DNA of 64,000 nt from Ornithinibacillus scapharcae TW25 (GTDB taxonomy: Bacteria > Bacillota > Bacilli > Bacillales > Amphibacillaceae). The notes beneath the pieces were generated by a model, which made no database searches, had not been told where the DNA came from, and was given only the letters and a program-made list of their open reading frames with translations. Both the position numbers and the translations under genes were made by a program. This document shows, piece by piece, positions 37,653 to 47,164 of this stretch (positions are counted from its first letter, which is position 1; each line of letters opens with the position of its first letter). The stretch covers positions 1 through 64,000 of the forward strand of contig NZ_AEWH01000041.1 in NCBI RefSeq assembly GCF_000190475.1, written 5' to 3'.

Positions 37653-38675
37653 CTATTTATCTATATTTCTTCCCATCTCTCCTAATGCATGATAAATTCC
37701 ATGCTGTAACGAATGAAAGGAGTTTACATCAGACATGTCTATCCCCAAATTAACCATTTCTCTGCTTAATTTAGGCGATATCCCTACCAAAATTATTTCT
37801 AATCCAATCAAGGGCATTCCTGACCGTAAATCATCTATCATTCGTATAGTCGATTCATTGATGTCTGCATCAAGCCCTGTTACATCTAAGACCAAATAAT
37901 CCGCATCATAGTTAGGTATGTTATTTAATACCTTCTTCACCAATTCTTCTGCTCGTTTCTCTTCATATTTTCCCAAAAGCGGGATAACGACTATTCCATC
38001 AAGAACTGGGATAATCGGAGAAGATAATTTTTGAACTAGTTCTTCTAATTCCCTTGTTTTCTCTTGTACAAGAGATTCTAATTTTTTAATTTCCTCCAGT
38101 TCTTTCTTTCTGGCAAGGCGGTGTATATTATCAGAAACAGTTATATTAGATGGAAAATAACGAACAATACTCGAGGGATTGCCTTGAAGTTGATAACGTT
38201 CTACTTCATAGCCCATATTAGTATTAAGTAAGGCCGTGAATATTCCTGCAAAATGGGCAGGAAGTAGTACGTCCTTATCACGCTTTTTATTTGTTTTATG
38301 TACCTTAGATTCCCAACTATCTTTTAGATCCATGACTACATTCCGTGTTTCTAAGTCAAGCTCCTGAATTGTAAATCTACCCCAACCTGCTGCAGCATAT
38401 GTATTTGTGATTGTATGGATAGCTTCTGATACCGATACATCTTTGTTTTGGAAATACTTTCCGACTACCAAGCCCTGTCGAAAACCAGTAGTTTCTAACA
38501 CTAGGTGGAATGTTTCCTCCCCAGAAATCTCTTCGATAGCATCCAAGAATACACTCATAGCACTGTCAATCCAGAATAAAACTGCATCATCATTCTCGAA
38601 TTGAAGTAAGCCCTTTTCGAGTTCCCAATCGAAATCTAGTCCACCAATATTGATGCTTAACTCTTGCTTTGACAA
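37653..38675 (-). CDS. STAS domain protein (RsbR-like)
   Basis: A 340-residue soluble protein. The N-terminal 180 residues form a globular sensor-like domain, a short coiled coil follows (about 186-217, KKELEEIKKLESLVQEKTRE), then a STAS domain (about 220-335) with LVLDVTGLDADINESTIRMI. Thr266 in DVTG and Thr276 correspond to phosphorylation-site positions of RsbR proteins, which build the stressosome that controls sigma-B. The start is TTG, with GGAGG upstream. The N-terminal domain is not the usual globin fold of RsbRA; I cannot classify it. Confidence 0.8.
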   Translation of the reverse strand: MSKQELSINIGGLDFDWELEKGLLQFENDDAVLFWIDSAMSVFLDAIEEISGEETFHLVLETTGFRQGLVVGKYFQNKDVSVSEAIHTITNTYAAAGWGRFTIQELDLETRNVVMDLKDSWESKVHKTNKKRDKDVLLPAHFAGIFTALLNTNMGYEVERYQLQGNPSSIVRYFPSNITVSDNIHRLARKKELEEIKKLESLVQEKTRELEELVQKLSSPIIPVLDGIVVIPLLGKYEEKRAEELVKKVLNNIPNYDADYLVLDVTGLDADINESTIRMIDDLRSGMPLIGLEIILVGISPKLSREMVNLGIDMSDVNSFHSLQHGIYHALGEMGRNIDK

Positions 38676-38814
38676 TCTAGCTTCCTCCTACAATATTCAT
38701 TTATATTTTTAAATTTTACAATATCTCTAGAATAAATATTAAAGCAATAGGTGATGAATGGGAAGACTTATAGCTATATTTAGTCTTGTACCTATAACAG
38801 TGTAAACGATAAAA

Positions 38815-38880
38815 AGAAAAAACCTCTCCAGCAGAATAGCTAAAGAGAGGTCTATTAGTTGGATTCCTGCACCAACTAAT
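38815..38880 (-). terminator. Two tandem hairpins after the ABC exporter gene
   Basis: The minus-strand stem CCTCTC/GAGAGG (38823-38850) followed by TTTTTTC is a terminator. Just before it is a second perfect inverted repeat, ATTAGTTGG/CCAACTAAT (38854-38880). Confidence 0.8.
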
Positions 38881-38955
38881 GCTAAATAATGCATCTAAAA
38901 CAGATAGACTACAATTTCCTAAATAAGGCTTATGGGATTATCCCCACAGCTTCTC

Positions 38956-40713
38956 TTATGTTAATTGCTGTTCTGAAAACTTACGATAGAGTTCATGAGA
39001 TTCGATTAATTCCTGGTGGGTTCCAGCTCCCGTTACTTCTCCTTTTTCAATAAAAATAATCTTATCAGCATCAACAATGGTTGATAATCTATGAGCAATA
39101 ACGAATGTTGTTCTCCCCTCCATCAATCGAGTTAAAGCTTCCTGAACAGCGTGCTCAGATTGGCTATCTAAACTAGCCGTTGCTTCATCAAGCATTAAGA
39201 TTTTTGGATCTCGGAGGAATGCACGAGCAATATTAATCCGTTGACGTTGACCACCGGATAACTTTACACCACGTTCGCCGACTTCCGTATCTAAACCATT
39301 GGCGAACGTTTTAATAAATGTGTCAGCATAAGCCATCTCCGTAACCTTCCATAGCTGTTCATCTGTTATACTATCCGCATTACTTAATCCGTACGTTAAA
39401 TTATCACGAATTGTCCCAGCCATCATCGCACTTTCTTGAGAAACATAGCCAATTTGACTACGCCATGATTGCATAGATAACGTACTAATTGGTGTATCAC
39501 CAATTAGTATTTTTCCTTCTGTTGGTTCATGATACCTTTCAAGTAAACTGAATAGGGTTGTTTTCCCTCCACCACTTGGTCCTGCAAAGGCAATCATTTC
39601 ACCAGGCTTGGCTTCAAAGCTGACATTTTTTAGTACTGGCTCATCTTCCATATACGCGAATGATACATTGTTAACATGAACTATTTGATTGGCAATATCC
39701 TGGTGGATGCCCACTTGACCTGGTTCTTCTGGTATTTCTAATATCTCTATAATTCGTTCTGTTGCCCCTTTAGCCTTTTGCAGCTCTGTAAAGAACATCG
39801 CAAATGATGTGATTGGATAAATGATTTGGAAGAGATAGAGTAGAAAAGCGACGAGTGATCCAGTCGACATGGAACCCTCAGCAACTCGAATTCCACCATA
39901 GCCGATAATAGCAACAATAACTAGCATCATAATCGTATAAATTGATGGACCAATAACTGCAAAAATCTTCGCTTCTTTTAATCCATAACGATATAATTTT
40001 TCGATTCCAGCTAATCCTTTTTTCTCTTCTACGGTTTCAGCTGTTGAGGATTTCATTAGCCGTGCTTCACTAATCGTTTGTTGGATGCCACCTGTAAATG
40101 ACGCAGTTTCATCTTGCATCCCTTTGGATACTTTTGCCATTCTACTTCCGAGTGGCATCATAATGGCAAACGTTACAGGGACCGCGATTAACATTAATAA
40201 TGTCATTTTCCAATCCATGATCATTAGGATGACAATTGCACCAATGATTGTGATGATTCCCGTAATAAACTGTGGAAAATGTTGTGTTATCAAATTTTTT
40301 ACAATTCCAGTATCGTTTACAACCCGGCTCACAGATTCTCCACTAGCTTGTTTATCAAAATAACTCACTGGTAAACGGATGAGTTTAAACCACATTTTCT
40401 CACGCAGTCTGGCAACAATCTTTTGACCTACATAAGCTAGTAGATAGGTGGATACCCCATCAACTATAGCTTGTAGAATAAACACAACGAAAATAATAAC
40501 GATAAGTGTGACGCTTAATGCTTCTACTGAGAAGCCGTCTACAAGTTCTCTCGTCAGTAATGGGATAGAAAGTCCAACGATCATCGTAATTATACTTCCT
40601 AATAAACCAAATATTAATGCTACCCTTGGTACTTTTGTCGATAAAATTAAAGAAATAAAGGGTTTTAACCCCTTTTTTCCACTGGCGCCTGATTTTCCAT
40701 TGCAGACTATCAC
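38956..40713 (-). CDS. ABC transporter, fused permease/ATPase (BmrA/LmrA-like multidrug exporter)
   Basis: A half-transporter of about 585 residues: six membrane helices (about 25-310), then a nucleotide-binding domain with GPSGGGKTTLFSLLE, LSGGQRQRINIARA, LMLDEATASLDS and VIAHRLSTI. It resembles B. subtilis BmrA. The start is problematic. The open frame begins at GTG 40713 with a poor ribosome-binding site. An ATG at 40700 starts MENQAPVEK, the expected N-terminus, but needs one extra A in the AAAAAA run (40673-40678) to join the main frame. The true product may depend on slippage, or the sequence may lack one base. Confidence 0.9.
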   Translation of the reverse strand: MIVCNGKSGASGKKGLKPFISLILSTKVPRVALIFGLLGSIITMIVGLSIPLLTRELVDGFSVEALSVTLIVIIFVVFILQAIVDGVSTYLLAYVGQKIVARLREKMWFKLIRLPVSYFDKQASGESVSRVVNDTGIVKNLITQHFPQFITGIITIIGAIVILMIMDWKMTLLMLIAVPVTFAIMMPLGSRMAKVSKGMQDETASFTGGIQQTISEARLMKSSTAETVEEKKGLAGIEKLYRYGLKEAKIFAVIGPSIYTIMMLVIVAIIGYGGIRVAEGSMSTGSLVAFLLYLFQIIYPITSFAMFFTELQKAKGATERIIEILEIPEEPGQVGIHQDIANQIVHVNNVSFAYMEDEPVLKNVSFEAKPGEMIAFAGPSGGGKTTLFSLLERYHEPTEGKILIGDTPISTLSMQSWRSQIGYVSQESAMMAGTIRDNLTYGLSNADSITDEQLWKVTEMAYADTFIKTFANGLDTEVGERGVKLSGGQRQRINIARAFLRDPKILMLDEATASLDSQSEHAVQEALTRLMEGRTTFVIAHRLSTIVDADKIIFIEKGEVTGAGTHQELIESHELYRKFSEQQLT

Positions 40714-40908
40714 TCCTCAAACTAGTGCTGAATTTATTTTTATTCATCCACTCTTCATTTTACTGTATATCAAGAAATGCACCAGCGTGAAATCATTATT
40801 TTATTGCAAGAGGGTACAAGTAAACGGCCAAATTCTTCCCGTGTTCCATTGAAGGCCATATCACTTTTTCAGAATTCAAGTTACTTGGAAACTTCATACC
40901 AACATAAA

Positions 40909-40949
40909 ACGTCTTCTCCCTACGAAAAAGCACCGTATGAAGAAGACGT
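40909..40949 (-). terminator. Likely terminator of the PepSY gene
   Basis: The CGTCTTC/GAAGACG stem with an inner TACG/CGTA pair lies about 70 bases after the PepSY stop; a short T-rich stretch (CGTTTTATG) follows on the minus strand. The space 40714-41020 shows no gene. Confidence 0.5.
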
Positions 40950-41020
40950 ATGGATTTGTGTAATTTATTCAATATCAATTTAACTTTGGAAAGTGCACCT
41001 TTTCTATAACAGTCAATTGA

Positions 41021-41587
41021 TTAATCTATCTCTACTTCTAATATTTCTCCTGTCACAGCATCAAGTGTAATATCCGCCTCGCCAACATCTGTTCTGAGTT
41101 CTAGATCATATTCATAACGACCATCATCTTCATCCAGCTCGATTTCTATTACCTTTCCACCGAGTTCTCCTACTGCAATCTCCTTGGCCTTTTCCACTGT
41201 GATGAAGTCTGCAAAATTATACTCACTTTTTTCCTCTTCCATACTGTCATCATCAAAATCTACTGTTAATACTTCTCCTGTCGAAGCATCAATATCAATT
41301 TCATAATCTTTATTACCTTGTTCGATATCTACTTCATAGTATAGACGGCCATGTTCCTTCTCTAAGTCTATACTTTCAACATATCCATCTTGTTCAGATA
41401 GAGCAATCTTTTGGACTTCCTTTACAGAAAGTAAATCTTCCTTATCAACAACAACTCCCGACTTAACAACGCCCTCCTTCTGTACATCATTCACTTCATT
41501 CTCATTCATGCTAGCTGCAACCATTGTTGTACCGCCTAATAGTAGCCCCACCGTTACGACACCAGTAATTAATTTCTTATTCATCAT
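41021..41587 (-). CDS. exported protein with two PepSY domains
   Basis: A 188-residue, very acidic secreted protein. The signal peptide (MMNKKLITGVVTVGLLLGG) ends with AASM. Two PepSY domains (about 50-107 and 128-187) each end in a (D/A)(A/T)STGEVL or DAVTGEILEVE type strand. PepSY domains often inhibit or regulate peptidases, or act at the cell surface. ATG follows AAGGAGG. Isolated. Confidence 0.88.
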   Translation of the reverse strand: MMNKKLITGVVTVGLLLGGTTMVAASMNENEVNDVQKEGVVKSGVVVDKEDLLSVKEVQKIALSEQDGYVESIDLEKEHGRLYYEVDIEQGNKDYEIDIDASTGEVLTVDFDDDSMEEEKSEYNFADFITVEKAKEIAVGELGGKVIEIELDEDDGRYEYDLELRTDVGEADITLDAVTGEILEVEID

Positions 41588-41815
41588 AATTCCTCCTTAT
41601 CTTCTTATCTACACTATATCCTGCAAAAATAAGAGAATAAGGAAATTAAGATTAGAATTTGATGAGAAATAAGAGTTAAGTCAAATAGATTTAGTTAAAA
41701 GGTGTTACAAGCACTTAGGCCTTAGGTTATACAAAAATTTACAGGTTAAATCATTCTATTCCGAATTCTTTTAACCCTAGGGGCAAAGGGCTATTAAAAA
41801 CCAATATAAAACAGA

Positions 41816-41843
41816 GACACAGTGCCTTAATATACACTATGTC
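41816..41843 (-). terminator. Terminator of the lia operon
   Basis: The GACACAGTG/CACTATGTC stem, about 20 bases after the LiaR stop codon, followed on the minus strand by TCTGTTTTA. Confidence 0.6.
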
Positions 41844-41860
41844 CCTATTACTTTAATACG

Positions 41861-42493
41861 CTACTGCGCCAAATCATGTTTAAATGCATAAATAACAGCC
41901 TGTGTCCGGTCCTGCACCTCAAGTTTCCCCAAAATATTACTAACATGCACTTTAACTGTTTTCAATGCAATAAATAACTCATCAGCGATTTCTTGATTGG
42001 ATTTCCCTTGTGCCACTAACAGAAGAATTTCCATTTCACGGTCGGTTAATTGTTCATGGAGATGTACGACAGGCTTTTCACGCATTTTGGTCATAATTTT
42101 CCCGGTTACTTCCGGCTCTAGAACAGATTGCCCTTCGTGTGTGGAACGAATGGCTTTTGCTATTTCTTCCGCTTTAGATGTTTTTAACATATAACTTGTC
42201 GCACCAGCTTCAAGTGCTGGATATACTTTTTCATCGTCTAGAAAGCTTGTGACGATAATAATCTTAGCTTCTGGCCATTTCTCTATAATTCTTTTTGTTG
42301 CTTCAATTCCATCCATCTCTTTCATGACAAGATCCATTAGAATTATATCTGGTTTCAGTTCTAATGCTAGCTCAACTGCAGGGGCACCATCACTTGCCTC
42401 CGCTACGATTTCAATATCTGGTTGTGCTGAAAGGTATGCTGATACACCGATACGTACCATCTCATGGTCATCTGCGAACAAGACTCTAATCAC
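41861..42493 (-). CDS. liaR: LiaR response regulator (NarL/LuxR family)
   Basis: A 210-residue regulator: receiver domain with Asp54 in [13 protein letters not shown], conserved Lys in YMLKTSK, and a LuxR-type HTH ([35 protein letters not shown] is represented as the recognition region near 145-190). The gene is the last of the liaIHFSR order and overlaps liaS by four bases. It should activate the lia operon upon envelope stress from lipid II-cycle antibiotics. Confidence 0.93.
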   Translation of the reverse strand: MIRVLFADDHEMVRIGVSAYLSAQPDIEIVAEASDGAPAVELALELKPDIILMDLVMKEMDGIEATKRIIEKWPEAKIIIVTSFLDDEKVYPALEAGATSYMLKTSKAEEIAKAIRSTHEGQSVLEPEVTGKIMTKMREKPVVHLHEQLTDREMEILLLVAQGKSNQEIADELFIALKTVKVHVSNILGKLEVQDRTQAVIYAFKHDLAQ

Positions 42494-43530
42494 TTCTGTT
42501 CACCTTCCTTCCGTAAAATTGGAACTCTAACATCTAACTGTGTTCCCTCATTAGGTAACGAAATAATCTTGATGGTTCCGCCAACCTCTAATGCGCGTTC
42601 TTGCATATTTTGTAGCCCGTATGATCCTGCTTTCACTTTGCTCATGTCAAAGCCAACACCATTATCCTTTACTCGTAAAATAGCTATATCATCTCGTTTC
42701 ACCAACATGATATGTAGCGTAGTGGCTTTCGCGTGACGTAATGTATTCGATACTGATTCTTGCAACACTCTGAAAAGTTGGTCCTCGACACCCTTATCTA
42801 GATTAAAATCCTCAACCTTCCAAGTGATTTCCATTGGTACCTTTTGCTTCAATTCCACTAGTAATTCAACTGTGGCTTCTACAAGCGATTTCCCTTTTAA
42901 TGCGACAGGTCGCAAATGTAAGAGTAACGCTCGCATCTCTAACTGTGATTGTTGAATCATATTTTCAACTAGTTGTAACTGTTTTTTTAATATATCACTC
43001 ATATTACTGGATGTTTCATTAATTGCAGACATCATCATGGATGCTGCAAATAATTCCTGACTGACCGAATCGTGTAACTCTCTAGCTAAGCGATTACGCT
43101 CTTGTATGACAATTTCTTGCAGACTTTGCTCTCTTTCTTCTGCTCTCTTCGTTGCAAGATTTTGAAAAAGCTCTGCTTGTTTTGTAATTTTTTCTTGTAG
43201 CTGGCTCATTTTTTGTGTAAGGCTGTTCAATTCTTTAAATGTATCGGCTTCTGTATCAATATTTTGACCTTTAACTAAGCTATCCAGTTTTCGGTCCATA
43301 TATTGGATTCGCTGTTTCCAATACCAACCAATAGATATGCCCATCATCGAACCTGAAATAACTGCAATACCAAGAATTGTTACGAGAAAAGATACATCAC
43401 CAATCTTCATCTCCTGGAGATTAGCCCAACTAAAATCCTCTTGTATGATTAAACTTAACCCAACCGTTAAAACGACCAATACCAAACTATACATAATTCC
43501 GATCATCATATGGCGAAGAACTGTCATCAT
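42490..43530 (-). CDS. liaS: LiaS sensor histidine kinase
   Basis: A 346-residue NarX-type kinase: two N-terminal membrane helices (about 8-30 and 46-70) with a short loop, a HAMP-like coiled region, the HisKA_3 site [19 protein letters not shown] and an ATPase domain with DNGVGFDM and [10 protein letters not shown]. It lies between liaF and liaR with four-base overlaps on both sides. It phosphorylates LiaR and is held inactive by LiaF without stress. Confidence 0.93.
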   Translation of the reverse strand: MMTVLRHMMIGIMYSLVLVVLTVGLSLIIQEDFSWANLQEMKIGDVSFLVTILGIAVISGSMMGISIGWYWKQRIQYMDRKLDSLVKGQNIDTEADTFKELNSLTQKMSQLQEKITKQAELFQNLATKRAEEREQSLQEIVIQERNRLARELHDSVSQELFAASMMMSAINETSSNMSDILKKQLQLVENMIQQSQLEMRALLLHLRPVALKGKSLVEATVELLVELKQKVPMEITWKVEDFNLDKGVEDQLFRVLQESVSNTLRHAKATTLHIMLVKRDDIAILRVKDNGVGFDMSKVKAGSYGLQNMQERALEVGGTIKIISLPNEGTQLDVRVPILRKEGEQK

Positions 43531-44252
43531 ATCCGCTTCACCTCAATATCACCGGAAAATAAAGAGGTTATGATTTTCACCCTTGGATAGGTCGTATCAT
43601 AATTTTCTGTTTGGTAAAGTAGTGATTTATTTACAAGATTCCTATCTTCTTCATTGAAGATAAATGCTCTACCAAACACAGAACTATGATGAATACTAAC
43701 CTCTACTTCATAAGGTACATAAATCTCAATATTCCCAATTAAATGGCGAATCGAGATAATCGCCGTGTCATTCGGAAGTACCGTGTTACTTAAATCAATT
43801 ACCCGATCGCCAAATACACCATGTATATTAACATCTCGCCATTGATAAGCTATATCCTCTGTTCGGACATCATCAAAAAATGTGTTCGTAAAGAGTGGTT
43901 TTATTTTCACAAGCTTATCTTGATGAATAACATCGCTAGGAAGATTCGGTTCAAAGTCTTTACGCTTTTTGGATTCAGAATAATCCTTCAGCCATAATAT
44001 GATAGCCACGACAATTAGAAAGCGGACAGCCCATAGATTTAATATGGAAAAAACAAAGAAAATGACGAATATTCCAAATAACACTTTGCCCCATAAATGT
44101 TGGAAGTTTTTCCATCCAATATAGGCAAATATGGCAGAAAAGACCGCTGGAATTATCGCTCCGCCAAAATGGAATATTATCTCAAAAATAAGGAGGATTA
44201 CTCCTACGATTACTATCCAGTTAAAAGTATCAGTTTTCAGTTTTTTGAACAT
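43527..44252 (-). CDS. liaF: LiaF, inhibitor of LiaS
   Basis: A 241-residue protein with three or four N-terminal membrane helices (to about residue 90) and a C-terminal soluble beta-helical domain (about 115-240) with IISIRHLIGNIEIYVP and SVFGRAFIF, typical of LiaF/VraT-like proteins. It restrains LiaS in unstressed cells. The start codon has AGGAGG upstream, and its stop overlaps liaS. Confidence 0.93.
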   Translation of the reverse strand: MFKKLKTDTFNWIVIVGVILLIFEIIFHFGGAIIPAVFSAIFAYIGWKNFQHLWGKVLFGIFVIFFVFSILNLWAVRFLIVVAIILWLKDYSESKKRKDFEPNLPSDVIHQDKLVKIKPLFTNTFFDDVRTEDIAYQWRDVNIHGVFGDRVIDLSNTVLPNDTAIISIRHLIGNIEIYVPYEVEVSIHHSSVFGRAFIFNEEDRNLVNKSLLYQTENYDTTYPRVKIITSLFSGDIEVKRI

Positions 44253-44343
44253 CGTAAGAATCCTCCCTAACTTCTTAACGTTACACAGGCTCAGGGTTAA
44301 CCTTGAGCCTGTCAGTAGTATACCATTTTTTGGCTAGTTTTCG

Positions 44344-44988
44344 TTAAGATTGATTAGCTTGTTTTTCCTTTTCTTGCATCTCTTTTTCTAATTTGGCAAT
44401 TTTACTGTCAAATGTACTTTTATAATATGCACTATTGACCTTATATTCAAGATTATCGATATACCGTTCCATCTCAGCAAACTTTGAAAATGGTTTATCC
44501 GATACCTCTTCCATCACTCTATTTATCTGATGATTGGCATGAAGCACGTTTTCCCGACCCATTAACTCCATTCGACGTAGACGCATATCTTTAATTCGAT
44601 GTTTCATTTCTTCATATTTTTGTTCTAGGTCTTCTAATTGCTCGATTGCTTCCTGACGGGAAGCTTTCATTCTCTCTGCGCGAGCTTGATACTCTTCCTG
44701 CTCTTTTAGTGCAAAAGCGTGCATTTGCTCTTCTCCAGATTTTTCAGCTATAACGGCTTGCTTTTGTCGCTTTTCAGCCATTTCTGTAGCCCTTAAATAT
44801 TCTTTGGAAAACTCATCTTTCAACTTATATTGCCTCTCAATAAGCTTTCGCACCTTTTCTACTTCTTGCTCTGCCTGGCGTAAATATTGGTTTAATGCGC
44901 CGATAGGATTTTTTTGTTCTTTTTTATCTAATAGATCGTGTAAATCCGCTTCTATTGAGTCCTTAATACGTGTAAAAATATTTGTCAT
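44344..44988 (-). CDS. liaH: PspA/IM30 family protein (LiaH-like)
   Basis: A 214-residue coiled-coil protein of the PspA/ESCRT-III superfamily: MTNIFTRIKDSIEADLHDLLD, then NPIGALNQYLRQAEQEV and long Glu/Lys/Gln helices. It supports the membrane under antibiotic stress. ATG 44988 follows AAAAGGAGAG; the extension to 45024 is rejected. About 90 bases separate it from liaF, and a GC-rich intergenic block separates it from liaI. Confidence 0.92.
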   Translation of the reverse strand: MTNIFTRIKDSIEADLHDLLDKKEQKNPIGALNQYLRQAEQEVEKVRKLIERQYKLKDEFSKEYLRATEMAEKRQKQAVIAEKSGEEQMHAFALKEQEEYQARAERMKASRQEAIEQLEDLEQKYEEMKHRIKDMRLRRMELMGRENVLHANHQINRVMEEVSDKPFSKFAEMERYIDNLEYKVNSAYYKSTFDSKIAKLEKEMQEKEKQANQS

Positions 44989-45009
44989 TATTGGGTCTCT
45001 CCTTTTAAA

Positions 45010-45110
45010 TTTATTTTTATGCATGGCCCGGGCGGGGTGTGGAACTATGTTGCCGCAGGCAGGACCATGTTCCCTCGCGGTGGGAGCATCTTTCTCATTT
45101 TTTCGCTCAA
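45010..45110 (-). repeat. GC-rich structured intergenic block between liaI and liaH
   Basis: About 100 bases of high GC content in an AT-rich neighbourhood. It contains a hairpin built from GGAACTATG/CATGTTCC with an inner TGCC-GCA-GGCA. Its composition differs from both flanking genes. It has no convincing ORF. It could be a mobile repeat, an RNA processing element between liaI and liaH, or a translation control element. Confidence 0.5.
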
Positions 45111-45141
45111 CGTAGCCGCATCTGTCACAGCTTAAGTTAAA

Positions 45142-45495
45142 TTAATTATTTAATTCTGCCCATTGACGCTCAAAGTTTGTAAATGGATCATCTTCATCAG
45201 AAGAAGATTTTATTGGTGTTTGTTCTTTCTTTTTCCAGTTTTTGAAAATCCAGTACAGAGCAAATCCCGCTGCGATACCTAAGACTGCATAAATATTAGC
45301 AAAACCAATTCCTAGGATTAGTAACCCTAGAATTACCCAGCCAATCTTACCTGCAACCGAATTACTCTTTACAAACTTCTTAAATACGAGGTAAAGCAAC
45401 CATGCGCTAAGACCTAGTAAAACCATTGGTCCAAGATTTGCTAATAAAACAAACAGGGCGATTAACCCTCCTACAAATAGCATAAATTTTCTCAT
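45142..45495 (-). CDS. liaI: LiaI-like membrane protein
   Basis: A 117-residue protein with about four short hydrophobic helices (FMLFVGGLIALFVLLAN, MVLLGLSAWLLYLVF, IGWVILGLLILGIGF, AVLGIAAGFALYWIF) and an acidic tail DEDDPFTNFERQWAELNN. This fits the LiaI anchor that recruits LiaH to the membrane. ATG 45495 follows AAAGGAGG. It is the first gene of the lia operon; no liaG is present. I did not find a clear LiaR box upstream. Confidence 0.8.
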   Translation of the reverse strand: MRKFMLFVGGLIALFVLLANLGPMVLLGLSAWLLYLVFKKFVKSNSVAGKIGWVILGLLILGIGFANIYAVLGIAAGFALYWIFKNWKKKEQTPIKSSSDEDDPFTNFERQWAELNN

Positions 45496-45747
45496 GCAAT
45501 TGCCTCCTTTCTTTATCATGTCTTAATCTTATCGAGAAAAGCGTTTTTGGATAATGAGCCTCAGCTATATTTTCCAGTAGGACTTAAGGCGTATATCTAC
45601 ATAAGGCTTTCTAGCAGAGTGACTATTGATACGGGATATTAATAATGTATTGGAAAAGGTAAAATTGCGGTCACATAGATTACAGATGCGCTTACTTCTG
45701 GTTTACTTGGAATTTTCGGTACATATAACTTGGGAGAAAACAAAATA

Positions 45748-45772
45748 AAGCGCCTGGATTTCCCAAGCGCTT
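45748..45772 (-). terminator. Terminator of the LprI-like lipoprotein gene
   Basis: AAGCGCCTGG/CCCAAGCGCTT stem followed on the minus strand by TATTTTG. Confidence 0.8.
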
Positions 45773-45795
45773 CTAATGTTTAAAACATATTCCGA

Positions 45796-46380
45796 TTAAT
45801 TCATATAATTGTTTACTAATGTATAGCTTCTTTCTTTTGTCCACTCAGCGAGTGATTTGGAATAAACAAATGGAGCCAAAGAGCCACCCATATATTCATC
45901 TGATGCATTCTCTGCCGCTATGTCTCTCTCCTCTATCCACTTTCGCTGCTCAACACGTAAGACATCCATTTCTTCTTTCGACAGTTGAGATTCTAGTTCA
46001 CTATATACTTCATTCATAGCTTTATCCCATATTTGGTAGATTTCGTCCTGTGCCTTATTCATTTCTGATTGATTACCATTTTCGGCTATTTCTTTTAATT
46101 CTGTTACGCTTTCTTCTGTATCATCTAACTTTTTAAGAGATTCTTCTTTAGTCATGATTGTTTTATCATTCAGGGAACCTGTATTCGATACTTCTTCATT
46201 CGTATTCTCGTTCTGTTCTTCGCTTAGAAATTGACTAACCTTTTCAGAGTCCTGTTCTACTTTTACTGCTTCATTAGACGCGTGAGTACTAGATGTAGGA
46301 TTTTCTGATGTCGGTGAATTGTCAACACCACATCCCACTACAAATAGAAATGGTAGTATGATTACTAGTAACTTCTTCAA
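45796..46380 (-). CDS. lipoprotein with LprI/DUF1311-type domain
   Basis: A 194-residue lipoprotein: signal peptide with lipobox VVGC (Cys17), a long acidic Ser/Thr/Asn/Glu linker (about 20-105), and a C-terminal domain with WDKAMNEVYSELESQLSKEE and LRVEQRKWIEERD, matching the DUF1311/LprI (lysozyme inhibitor) family. Start is TTG with GGGAGG upstream. Surface location; inhibition of host lysozyme is only a family inference. Confidence 0.8.
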   Translation of the reverse strand: MKKLLVIILPFLFVVGCGVDNSPTSENPTSSTHASNEAVKVEQDSEKVSQFLSEEQNENTNEEVSNTGSLNDKTIMTKEESLKKLDDTEESVTELKEIAENGNQSEMNKAQDEIYQIWDKAMNEVYSELESQLSKEEMDVLRVEQRKWIEERDIAAENASDEYMGGSLAPFVYSKSLAEWTKERSYTLVNNYMN

Positions 46381-46917
46381 ATATATATCCTCCCTGTTAG
46401 AAACTCCATCTATTATAACAGACGAGTCAAATTCATAAAAAATATTATAAATCTTCGTTAATGTTTACCTAGGCTTACTGTTTTAGATAGAGTAATCACT
46501 ATACCATTAGACTAGAACCATTCCGTTTGTTATATAATTAATTACATGTAGTATATCGTCTCGATGATCATTGGTAGGGTTAACAGAGATACCCCCCCTC
46601 ATACATCCAATCCGAAGATATCACGGTGCTTAAAGAGCGATTTCACCATTTTATCATTTTCTTAAGTCTAAAAGTCCAATAATCCAACACTGTTACAGCA
46701 TCACTGTTATCTAGTACATCCTTCCCAATAGTTACTTCTCTTCATTCTTAAAAATATCTTAGGTATCGTAATTATTTTTCTCTTTATAGTAATTGTCGAA
46801 AGTTATTTATTTTCAACGTATGAAACCTGTGTTAACCTTACATTATCCTATTGTCTGAAGAGTTAGGATTCTTAGGTTAAAAACTTTCAATAAATTAATG
46901 TAAGGGGTGAAAGTTTC

Positions 46918-47067
46918 ATGACGCTTTTATTTATCATTGGTTTACTATTACTTGGATTGATAACTTTAATAATTGGTTTTATTACAAAAATAAAATGGGT
47001 AAAAATAGTATCAATAATTCCACTCGGTATATCTGGGTGGCAACTATTAACTATGTTTTTACTTTAA
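46918..47067 (+). CDS. 49-aa membrane peptide
   Basis: A two-helix hydrophobic peptide: MTLLFIIGLLLLGLITLIIG, a short KIKWVKI loop, then a second hydrophobic stretch ending TMFLL. The ATG follows AAGGGGTG at good spacing, and a strong terminator begins at its stop codon, so it is a self-contained gene. No family recognised. The 537 bases before it (46381-46917) show no gene, only a coding-like fragment on the minus strand. Confidence 0.7.
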   Translation: MTLLFIIGLLLLGLITLIIGFITKIKWVKIVSIIPLGISGWQLLTMFLL

Positions 47068-47106
47068 TAAAGCTAACTAGAACTTTCTAGTTAGCTTTAT
47101 TTTTTC
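47067..47106 (+). terminator. Terminator of the 49-aa peptide gene
   Basis: AAAGCTAACTAGAA/TTCTAGTTAGCTTT stem with a 3-base loop, then ATTTTTTC. Confidence 0.93.
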
Positions 47107-47164
47107 GAAACCTTCACAATACATCAATTGAACTTTAAACATATTTTCCCTAAATAATTCGGTC

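Noticed and set aside
40777-40983. Two opposite ORFs of 60-68 codons between the ABC exporter and PepSY genes
   Set aside because: No RBS, and they cover a terminator-like hairpin.
45520-45795. LiaR-binding site upstream of liaI
   Set aside because: Only a weak direct TAAGGC repeat is visible; no convincing inverted LiaR box.
46625-46760. Minus-strand coding-like fragment (VTIGKDVLDNSDAV and following)
   Set aside because: About 30 codons, no start codon or RBS, in-frame stop just upstream; could be a remnant but cannot be supported.
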